A stretch of DNA of 64,000 nt, from positions 62,001-126,000 of IMG/VR virus record IMGVR_UViG_3300008952_000004; one strand, 5' to 3'. The translations under genes were made by a program, and so were the position numbers. How positions within the stretch are numbered: position 1 is the first letter of the stretch; every line of letters begins with the position of its first letter. Source of the stretch: a virus. This document shows, one piece after another, positions 20,601 to 26,536 of the stretch. The notes under the pieces are model-generated. The model did not search any database. It was not told the DNA's origin and was given only the letters and a program-made list of their open reading frames with translations.

Positions 20601-20756
20601 GAAGACAATATGGAAGGGTTTGTTCGTATTTTAGATATGGTCAAAGATTATTATAAGACTGTGTTACTTATTAGTCATTTGGACAGTCTTAAAGATTGTG
20701 TCGACACTCAAATAGTTATCGATAAAAAAGATGGATTTGCTTTTATTAACCAGTGA
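17598..20756 (+). CDS. Fused gp47-gp46 (Mre11-Rad50/SbcDC) recombination nuclease
   Basis: A 1052-residue protein joins two activities that T4 encodes separately. Residues 1-330 are an Mre11/SbcD phosphoesterase with metal ligands visible: D8-x-H10, G-D44, G-N79-H80-D, H149 and G-D183-x-H185. Residues ~375-1052 are an SMC/Rad50-type ATPase: Walker A G-K-N-F-S-G-K-S at 399-406, a long coiled coil (~550-930), a signature-like G-S-G-A-E-K-T near 965, and Walker B F-I-L-D-E-P near 990 followed by the D-loop. The hook region has C723 and C731 (C-x7-C), not the usual C-x2-C. It would resect DNA ends for UvsX-driven recombination-dependent replication. ATG overlaps the primase stop by four bases. 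The frame is continuous and no internal restart is evident. Confidence 0.93.
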   Translation: MKFAHIADTHIRNLKYHYEYRAVFEKLYEHLRAEKVDYIIHCGDIAHTKTQISPEFVEMCAKFLGNLADIAPTYVILGNHDGNLKNSSRQDALSPIAEALDHKNLHLLKNSGETELKDGFTLNVLSVFDTDNWVKPTPGGDRVNIALYHGSVSGCQTDTGWTMDYGENDISIFDNHDYAFLGDIHKTDQSLDKEGRIRYPGSTVQQNHGETNDKGFLIWDIKNRDDYICKHIVLENPKPFVTIEMTPKGRVPKGTEVPEGARIRLVSNNNLPLDRMRRAVDVVKTRFKPESITFLNRAAGERGSVEDLTDGLQQEDLRDIAVQEELIAEYLKDYQVEDETLQRVFAMNEKYNSKAEENEEVARNVNWKLTSLEWDNLFNYGEGNRIDFTNLSGIVGIFGKNFSGKSSIIDSFLYTLFNSTSKNVRKNLNIINQTKEFGSGKVTIEIGNKEYVVERDSEKYTKRLKGEETTEAKTNTNFISKDHVLQEEVSLNGLTRADTDKAIRRVFGGLDDFLLTAMSSQLGSLAFISEGSTRRKEILAKFLDLEIFDKKYKLAHNDAADLRGALKRLEERNFDEELVEARQLLFENEAKSLGHKNACKNIKRKITKAQKLVTNLQESIDAVPGEPINIKNVERLREELINSLKKYEQKNTTNQKNIEKNNIFIEKAKSFLRDFDIEKLEEKQQIEKSKKQELDQINKSLTEESRTHELYCNRAKTLEGVPCGNQFVTTCKFIKDAYSASKLIDSVADNIAELEGNTKKIEQEVVELDMDSVRTYIKKHKELLDKKTKVENDNVKLRLGIERSNNQILQDTSSLENCQEKIDYYYENKTAIENYNVLLNQKEDALISIRELECSLEECENEVLELYKIHGSYEQNIINLEQLKEELQQHRQSYEAYDLYLKCMNSNGIAYDIIKKRLPVINNEIAKVLTNIVNFDVFLENDGRKLDIYIKHPRFEPRPLELGSGAEKTISAMAIRLALLSVSSLPKGNVFILDEPGTALDEDNMEGFVRILDMVKDYYKTVLLISHLDSLKDCVDTQIVIDKKDGFAFINQ

Positions 20757-20759
20757 ACA

Positions 20760-20768
20760 ACTATTTAT
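20760..20768 (+). promoter_or_regulatory. ACTATTTAT box before the small membrane-gene cluster
   Basis: ACTATTTAT followed by AA begins just after the gp47/46 stop codon and ends 37 bases before the ATG at 20805, the same spacing as at 12699. Its presence suggests a new late transcription unit starts here. Confidence 0.5.
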
Positions 20769-20804
20769 AAGTGTTAATTGAATGTTTTTTTATAGGAGAA
20801 AATT

Positions 20805-20990
20805 ATGAGAGAATTAGCTGATAAATTACTTGATAAGTTGATTTCGAGAAAACTAATGGTCTGGATGACTGCCACGGGGCTCCTGGCTTATTCCGATTTA
20901 TCCTCAAGCGATTGGGTCGCAATTTCGCTGGTGTATATCGGCTCTGAGGGTCTTGCTGATATAGCTTCCCGCTGGAAACACGGAAGATAA
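20805..20990 (+). CDS. Small membrane protein, possible holin
   Basis: 61 residues, good ribosome binding site (AGGAGAAAA). An amphipathic N-terminal helix with Lys/Arg/Glu/Asp is followed by two hydrophobic stretches at about residues 17-32 and 36-54 and a short basic tail (R-W-K-H-G-R). Size, hydrophobic layout and basic C-terminus would suit a small holin, but no endolysin is present in the window and I cannot assign it to a holin family by motif. It opens a cluster of three membrane or exported proteins downstream of an ACTATTTAT box. Confidence 0.6.
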   Translation: MRELADKLLDKLISRKLMVWMTATGLLAYSDLSSSDWVAISLVYIGSEGLADIASRWKHGR

Positions 20991-21004
20991 TATTGGGATG
21001 GGTT

Positions 21005-21433
21005 ATGACAAATATGTCGTGGAGTGCTACAAAAGTATTTCTAAAGAAGTCTTGGGTCTGGATTAAAACTCACTGGTACGTGCCGCTTGTTTTAATTTAT
21101 ACTGTTATACTGTGGTTTATGTTTCGTCGAAATGATGCCGCAACCAGAAAGGTATTGGAAGCTTCTAGAGAAAGTTATGAATCGCAAATAAAAAGTATTA
21201 ATGAGACACATGCCAAGGAGATTGCTGGAAGGGATAGGGCACTCCAAAATTATGAGGCGATCGTTAGTGCCCTAGAAGAAGAATATGCACTGAAGAGAGA
21301 AGAGTTAGACGAAGCAAAAAAAGAAAAAATAAAAGAATATGTGGAAAAATATGAAGAAGACCCCGAAGAGTTGGCGCGTATTATTGAAGAGCGATTCGGG
21401 ATAAGGTATAAACCAAATGAAGAAAACGAATAA
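21005..21433 (+). CDS. Membrane-anchored coiled-coil protein, spanin-like topology
   Basis: 142 residues from the ATG at 21005; an in-frame TTG at 20993 is less convincing. A single transmembrane segment lies at about residues 22-40, followed by R-R and a long, highly charged coiled coil rich in Glu, Lys and Ala extending to the C-terminus. The topology (N-terminal anchor and helical body) resembles inner-membrane spanins such as Rz, but no sequence motif proves it and the Glu-rich body could equally face the cytoplasm. It overlaps the next gene, which encodes an exported protein, by 17 bases, so the two are probably partners. Confidence 0.6.
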   Translation: MTNMSWSATKVFLKKSWVWIKTHWYVPLVLIYTVILWFMFRRNDAATRKVLEASRESYESQIKSINETHAKEIAGRDRALQNYEAIVSALEEEYALKREELDEAKKEKIKEYVEKYEEDPEELARIIEERFGIRYKPNEENE

Positions 21434-21908
21434 ACTTGTATCTTTAATATTGTGCTTTTTGTTGGCTTTTCCAGCGAGCGTATATGCCGAACCTGAACAA
21501 CCCCCAGAATCGTCGACTGAATTGAGTTTGGGTACTTTTACCCTCTTGAAAAAGCAAGATAAAGCCCCCTTTACTGGCTTTTTAATTGATCAAACCGGGA
21601 TGGCAAAACTGCTCGCTGAAACAGAGTTCAAAATTCAACAGCTAGTATTGGAACACAAATTTTCACTCCAGAGTAGCGAAGCTCTTTGGAAGTTAAAGCT
21701 AGAAAACAGTCAGACATCGTTAACATCACTGCAAGAAAAGCATAGTTCTTTACTAGCTATTAAAGATAACGAGATTAAAAGGTTGTCAGACATAGCAATG
21801 GAGAGTCCGAACGATTATAATGCGTGGTGGTTTGTCGGCGGTATTGTGTTAGGTGTGGGACTTACCATTGGTGTAGTATACGGAGTGGCAGAAACGCTAG
21901 AAAACTAA
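21417..21908 (+). CDS. Exported coiled-coil protein with C-terminal membrane anchor
   Basis: 163 residues. A clear signal peptide occupies the first ~24 residues (M-K-K-T-N-K, hydrophobic core, then A-S-V-Y-A before E-P-E). The mature part has a short A-P-F-T-G-F-L-I-D motif near residue 50, a coiled coil from ~65 to 125 and a Gly-rich transmembrane helix at ~137-157. No lipobox cysteine was seen, so it is not an ordinary outer-membrane lipoprotein spanin. The start overlaps the previous gene, and the stop overlaps the following ATG by one base. A role in the host envelope during lysis or late infection is inferred from topology and neighbours. Confidence 0.65.
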   Translation: MKKTNKLVSLILCFLLAFPASVYAEPEQPPESSTELSLGTFTLLKKQDKAPFTGFLIDQTGMAKLLAETEFKIQQLVLEHKFSLQSSEALWKLKLENSQTSLTSLQEKHSSLLAIKDNEIKRLSDIAMESPNDYNAWWFVGGIVLGVGLTIGVVYGVAETLEN

Positions 21909-23680
21909 TGCCTATTATTACTCAAAAAAGGAGAAGTACCACTGTCGGCAACATGAGTCGCGCCCAATTAAAAGGGTTTGTAAGCGGCTCCGGCGGTGTC
22001 GGCGACACTGGCGCTGATGGCGCTGATGCCTTTACACTTTTTGCCACTAGTGGCGGCGTTATTATGGCAGCAGTTGTAAACTCGTCTGGCGCAGTGACTG
22101 ATAACGCATCAGACTTTGTTTTAATTAAGGGTCTGCGTGCAAATACTACCATTGTAAATAATGGAAACACGGCAGGTGCCGAGGGCACAACCAATGATCG
22201 CTTTGCTTTAGATGTTGAGACTAACGACAAAGTTACTGGGCACAGTTATGACACTAGTGGTAACGAACGAGATGTACATTCAACTTGGAACAGTGGTAAA
22301 ATAGAATTGCGAGATAATAGTGTCAGTGGGGCGATTATCGCCAAACTTACAGTAAGCGACACGGGAAATGATGCAAAACTATTATTAACTGATTTCGCGA
22401 CGGATCAACGAGGAGCTTCCAGCAACACCCTTCAAAAGATTGTGGTCGACGTTCCTGTAGATGTAAGGGTTAATGGTGCCTCAGTTACTGGGTATCCAGT
22501 CACTATAACCATTGTCAAGAACATTCCCGGCGCTAACGGCTCTAATGGTTCAAACGGTTCTGATGGCTCTGATGGGTCGGATGGAGCAGCCGCCCATCGA
22601 ATTTGGTTAACAGGAGGGCATCAGATTACAGCAACACATGTAACCTCTGCCGGGGCAGTAACAAATAGTTCTGCCGATTACGTTGAAGCCAAAGGCTTAT
22701 TATATCCGTCGACATCCATCCTCTACAACGGCAACACTGCTGGGGCAGAAGGGGGCACTAATAATCGGTTTGCATTAGATGTTGAAACAACTGATAAAGT
22801 TACTGGACATAGTTATGACATTGATGGCAACGAGAGAGACGTACATTCAACTTGGAACAGTTCATACATAGAATTAAGGGACAACTCCACTGGTGGTTCG
22901 ATCATAGCCAAGTTGACTCCTACAGACACTGGAGATAATGCTAAATTGTTGCTGACCGATTTTGCAACAGATCAACGTGGCGGTTCCAGCAACACACTAC
23001 AACAAATAAAAGTTGATATTCCTGTTGATGCCCGAGTCAACAGCACCTCAACCGATGAAACGGTTTCTTTGGATATAATTAAAAATATTCCCGGTGCGTC
23101 CGGAACTAACGCACCTTCGTTTATTTCTATTTCCGGTTCCGTATCAAGCGGACTTATAAGTGCCAGATCTACTGGTCACTGGTTGGTCCATGGCGGCTCT
23201 TCCGCTCCTGGCAGCGGCTGGAACCTTACCAGTGGGATAGAGATTGGTCGTGACAATGATAATGCAGGCTCCCCGTCGTCGACACTTACTCTGGATTCTG
23301 GTGTTGGAGAACCTAAAGAAACATTAATCGCAATGGTTCCGGCAGGTAAAACTTGGACATTTAAAAGTGTTTCAGGCACTATTGAGACGACAGCAAGTGG
23401 AGCGGCTTCTCCTCTTGTTGAGGGGGTTTTATGGATTGCCAAAACATCCGCTGCTGTTTCAGGTATGAGTGGCGATGAGGACGTGGTTTTGATGGATGAC
23501 TCTGCCGCTCTTGACATTGATCATTCTGGTGCTGGCACCATGGCTACGTCAGTATACTACACATTAGATGAAGCAGTTTCTGCGGGTTATGGCATCACGC
23601 TAGTCTTGTTTGTTGAAACCCTCGCCGACAGAACTGTTAATATCGGCTTTAATCTTACTTTGGAATTTGAAATTACATAA
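21908..23680 (+). CDS. Adhesin/fibre-like protein with two tandem domains
   Basis: 590 residues. The ATG at 21908 overlaps the upstream stop (TAATG); the longer frame upstream lies inside the preceding gene and is rejected. Two ~170-residue repeats are separated by a collagen-like stretch of G-S-N-G/G-S-D-G units (about residues 208-226). Shared landmarks include N-G-N-T-A-G-A-E-G, R-F-A-L-D-V-E-T, D-K-V-T-G-H-S-Y-D, R-D-V-H-S-T-W-N-S and L-L-L-T-D-F-A-T-D-Q-R-G. A distinct Ser/Gly-rich beta domain follows from ~400 on. Such repeat-plus-collagen architecture is typical of phage fibres that bind cell surfaces. Its location next to membrane genes and away from the main fibre block is unusual. 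Confidence 0.7.
   Translation: MPIITQKRRSTTVGNMSRAQLKGFVSGSGGVGDTGADGADAFTLFATSGGVIMAAVVNSSGAVTDNASDFVLIKGLRANTTIVNNGNTAGAEGTTNDRFALDVETNDKVTGHSYDTSGNERDVHSTWNSGKIELRDNSVSGAIIAKLTVSDTGNDAKLLLTDFATDQRGASSNTLQKIVVDVPVDVRVNGASVTGYPVTITIVKNIPGANGSNGSNGSDGSDGSDGAAAHRIWLTGGHQITATHVTSAGAVTNSSADYVEAKGLLYPSTSILYNGNTAGAEGGTNNRFALDVETTDKVTGHSYDIDGNERDVHSTWNSSYIELRDNSTGGSIIAKLTPTDTGDNAKLLLTDFATDQRGGSSNTLQQIKVDIPVDARVNSTSTDETVSLDIIKNIPGASGTNAPSFISISGSVSSGLISARSTGHWLVHGGSSAPGSGWNLTSGIEIGRDNDNAGSPSSTLTLDSGVGEPKETLIAMVPAGKTWTFKSVSGTIETTASGAASPLVEGVLWIAKTSAAVSGMSGDEDVVLMDDSAALDIDHSGAGTMATSVYYTLDEAVSAGYGITLVLFVETLADRTVNIGFNLTLEFEIT
22020..23100 (+). repeat. Diverged tandem duplication inside the adhesin-like gene
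   Basis: The halves at about 22020-22530 and 22590-23100 encode clearly homologous ~170-residue domains and remain similar at the DNA level, for example around 22160-22250 against 22730-22820. Most differences fall in third codon positions, consistent with an old duplication under selection. Confidence 0.8.
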
Positions 23681-24069
23681 TGGCGGATAATAGAGACAGA
23701 ATTGCTGGCATCGAGAAAGTCATCAAAGAAAAATATGGCGAGGAAGCAATTGTTAACCCTCGCTCTCTTTGGGATGACGAAAAAGAAAGAAATTATCTTG
23801 AACAGTTGAGGAAAGTGACCGCACAGCATTACCAAAAAACTGAAAAGCCAGATAAGGTCGATAATGACGGTTTTTTCATTTCAAAGAAACTACTTAATAG
23901 AGAATCAGAACGAGAGTGCCCTGTATGTGAAATATATTCTTTTGATGTTCGAGATGATGTTTATATGAGTAAATATGAATGTTGTTTCAAATGTTATGTT
24001 CAATATGTTGAAGACAGGGAGGAAAGATGGCTAAACGGATGGAGGCCCAATAATGGCAACAACACTTGA
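23680..24069 (+). CDS. Small zinc-finger-like protein upstream of terminase
   Basis: 129 residues; ATG overlaps the preceding stop by one base. The C-terminal half contains C-P-V-C (about residues 86-89) and C-C-F-K-C (106-110), a spacing that fits a zinc-binding treble clef or ribbon. The N-terminal half is helical and charged, with E-K-V-I-K-E-K-Y-G and a conserved-looking N-P-R-S-L-W-D-D segment. No function is known to me; DNA or protein binding in the packaging operon is plausible. Its end overlaps the next gene by 17 bases. Confidence 0.65.
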   Translation: MADNRDRIAGIEKVIKEKYGEEAIVNPRSLWDDEKERNYLEQLRKVTAQHYQKTEKPDKVDNDGFFISKKLLNRESERECPVCEIYSFDVRDDVYMSKYECCFKCYVQYVEDREERWLNGWRPNNGNNT

Positions 24070-24613
24070 AATCGCGAGAGGAATTTCGCAAGTAATGGCA
24101 AATGTGCACGACGGTGCGCTTGACGAGAAGGGAGATCCAATCAGTATTGGTCTTCGAAGAGAAGAGGATGTGTGTATACACGACCGACGATTAATGGATG
24201 GGTTTAAAGTGGCTCTTTATGGAGATCATCTTTGTTTGAAGTACCATGGAGAGGTGTTCCTTAAAGAAGTTCACGCCAACGGCTTTGAAGATGATATTGC
24301 TAAAATGATTAAGACGTGTTTGAAATATCTTAAAAAGGAATATAAAAACGTTACAGGTGGCGCCCTCTCCCTTAAAGCTGTCGATGAGCCGGATATTATG
24401 GTGCAAAACACTTCTCGTGTTCGTTCGTGGGTCCAAGCTCAACAGCATTTTCAGATTAGTGGCATGGATGGCACTGAAACTGTTAAGCAGGAGAGTGAAG
24501 ATCGGTTGGACGATGCTATTAAAAACTGGCTAGCTATTGGAAAAGATAAATTTCCTAAGACAAAAAAACCGGAAAATGTATCCGGTAAAAGAGATGAGGA
24601 ACCAAGATCATGA
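24053..24613 (+). CDS. Hypothetical protein in packaging operon
   Basis: 186 residues, start ATG preceded by GGAGG at the end of the upstream gene. Pattern: an N-terminal helix, a strand-rich middle with H-D-R-R-L-M-D-G-F-K-V and Y-G-D-H-L-C-L-K-Y-H, a helix with F-E-D-D-I-A-K-M-I-K, then a charged, Lys-rich, probably disordered tail. No family recognised. Overlaps at both ends (17 and 4 bases) tie it to the zinc-finger-like gene upstream and the 105-residue protein downstream, leading into the terminase large subunit; a packaging accessory role is inferred. Confidence 0.6.
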   Translation: MATTLEIARGISQVMANVHDGALDEKGDPISIGLRREEDVCIHDRRLMDGFKVALYGDHLCLKYHGEVFLKEVHANGFEDDIAKMIKTCLKYLKKEYKNVTGGALSLKAVDEPDIMVQNTSRVRSWVQAQQHFQISGMDGTETVKQESEDRLDDAIKNWLAIGKDKFPKTKKPENVSGKRDEEPRS

Positions 24614-24927
24614 AAATGTCAAAAACAAGATTATTAGATATTATTAGAGAAGAAATCGAAAATATTTCTTTATTTGAAGCAGAGCCCGAAGGAGGTGATG
24701 TCGGGGCACCTGCCGGTGAAGAAACTAAAAGGGACGTTCAACGAGTGGGCGATAAAATGGATAAGACGGCAGGCTTGGATAGGTTGCTTGCTGCCATTAA
24801 TACTCCGGAAGAATTCCACCAATTGATGGTTATGTTCTTGCAAAAAGCCTCTCAACACCCTTCGATTAAACCAACCCAGGTCAAGAGATCTCTACTACAA
24901 TTATCAAGAGAAGCTGCGAAACAATAA
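24610..24927 (+). CDS. Small protein before terminase; possible small terminase or head-targeted protein
   Basis: 105 residues; the ATG overlaps the upstream stop by four bases (ATGA). The position directly before the terminase large subunit is where T4 keeps the small terminase gene 16, but I see no clear DNA-binding motif. The N-terminus, T-R-L-L-D-I-I-R-E-E-I-E ... S-L-F-E-A-E-P, ends in an L-x-E|A pattern that matches the T4 prohead protease cleavage consensus, so it could alternatively be a protein targeted into the prohead by a cleaved leader. The C-terminal half is a compact helical bundle with T-P-E-E-F-H-Q-L-M. Both readings are inference. Confidence 0.55.
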   Translation: MKMSKTRLLDIIREEIENISLFEAEPEGGDVGAPAGEETKRDVQRVGDKMDKTAGLDRLLAAINTPEEFHQLMVMFLQKASQHPSIKPTQVKRSLLQLSREAAKQ

Positions 24928-24939
24928 AACGAGTAATGG

Positions 24940-26517
24940 ATGGGGTATCAACTAACCAAGAGTGAAATTGTGCGAGAGGTTGTTAAGTGTGGCAAAGACC
25001 CAGCATATTTTATTAATAGTTATGCAAAGATTTCCCATCCTATGAGGGGGCTTATACCTTTTCGCACATATGATTTTCAAGACGATCTCTTGAGAGATTT
25101 CAATGATTATCGCTTTAATGTAATATTAAAAGCTCGTCAGCTTGGTATTTCCACGGTGACCGCTGCTTATGTTGCTTGGATGATGATGTTTCATCGTGAC
25201 AAAAACATTCTTGTTATCGCCACGAAGTTTTCGACAGCAGGAAACTTAGTCAAAAAGGTCAAGCACCTCATTCGAAACCTACCGGATTGGATGATGGTGG
25301 CTAGTATTTCCGTTGACAACCGAACGTCGTTTGAGCTTTCAAACGGATCCCAAATTAAAGCTTCTTCAACATCGGGCGATGCTGGACGTTCAGAAGCGTT
25401 ATCTCTCCTTGTTATTGACGAGGCAGCACACGTTGAGGGCTTGGAAGAACTGTGGACAGGTTTGTATCCCACACTGTCGACTGGTGGTCGCTGCATCGCC
25501 CTGTCGACACCAAATGGTGTTGGCAATTGGTTTCATCAAACTTTTATCGACGCTGATATAGCTGCAAACGATTTCCATCCGACAACACTCCCATGGGACG
25601 TCCACCCTGATCGAAATCAAGAATGGTTTGAAAAAGAAACAAAGAATATGTCGCGACGTCAAATTGCACAAGAGCTTGAGTGCAATTTTAATATGTCCGG
25701 TGAGACAGTCCTTCACCCAGCAGATTTGGAAAAGTTGGAGAGCGAACATTTATGTGAACCCAAATATAAAACGGGCTTCGATAGAAATCTTTGGATATGG
25801 GAGACACATAATCCGGAACATGGGTACTTGCTTGTTGCTGACGTCGCTCGCGGCGACGGCAAAGACTATTCAGCATTTCACGTTATCGACTTGGTGACTT
25901 TGGAACAGGTTGCAGAATATCAAGGTCGACCGAACCTTGAGTCATATGCACAATTGCTTTTTGAGACTGCTAAAGAATATGGTGAATGTATGTTAGTAGT
26001 TGAAAATAACAATATCGGATTTGCTATTTTGGAAAAATTGATTGAAGCTGGGTACCCAAACATTTATTTTTCTGTTAAGTCGACTCACGAGTATATTGAA
26101 CCGCACCTAGCCGAATATGCTAGTAATTCGGTGCCGGGATTTACTACGACTATGAAGACTAGACCGTTGATCATTGCTAAACTTGAAGAATTTATACGCA
26201 ATCAACTAATTATTCTGCGTTCACCGAGGACAATAAACGAAATGAAAACTTTTATTTGGAATAACGGAAAACCAGAAGCGATGAGGGGATACCACGATGA
26301 CTTGGTGATGAGTTTGGCAATTGCCTGCTGGGTGCGAGATACAGCACTAATAACCAATCAAAAAGATTTAGAATATAAAAAATCTTTCTTAAATTCTATG
26401 ACAAAATCGAATAGTATATTAGATACGACTATACCGGGCATGACCGGACACAAGCACAGCGAAGCAACAGATGCGATCAAGAAGCGAAAAGAATTTATCT
26501 GGCTTCTTAAAGGTTAA
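24940..26517 (+). CDS. Terminase large subunit (gp17-like)
   Basis: 525 residues with the full packaging-motor and nuclease signature. The ATPase has a deviant Walker A, K-A-R-Q-L-G-I-S-T (~65-73), Walker B L-L-V-I-D-E-A-A-H (~160-168), and the coupling motif L-S-T-P-N-G (~188-193). The RNase H-fold nuclease has V-A-D-V-A-R-G-D (~300), V-V-E-N-N-N (~350) and H-D-D-L-V-M-S (~452). It cuts concatemeric DNA and pumps it through the portal encoded next. Length is somewhat shorter than T4 gp17 (610). The ATG at 24940 follows the preceding gene by 12 bases. Confidence 0.96.
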   Translation: MGYQLTKSEIVREVVKCGKDPAYFINSYAKISHPMRGLIPFRTYDFQDDLLRDFNDYRFNVILKARQLGISTVTAAYVAWMMMFHRDKNILVIATKFSTAGNLVKKVKHLIRNLPDWMMVASISVDNRTSFELSNGSQIKASSTSGDAGRSEALSLLVIDEAAHVEGLEELWTGLYPTLSTGGRCIALSTPNGVGNWFHQTFIDADIAANDFHPTTLPWDVHPDRNQEWFEKETKNMSRRQIAQELECNFNMSGETVLHPADLEKLESEHLCEPKYKTGFDRNLWIWETHNPEHGYLLVADVARGDGKDYSAFHVIDLVTLEQVAEYQGRPNLESYAQLLFETAKEYGECMLVVENNNIGFAILEKLIEAGYPNIYFSVKSTHEYIEPHLAEYASNSVPGFTTTMKTRPLIIAKLEEFIRNQLIILRSPRTINEMKTFIWNNGKPEAMRGYHDDLVMSLAIACWVRDTALITNQKDLEYKKSFLNSMTKSNSILDTTIPGMTGHKHSEATDAIKKRKEFIWLLKG

Positions 26518-26536
26518 ATAAAAGAGGGACAATTAT

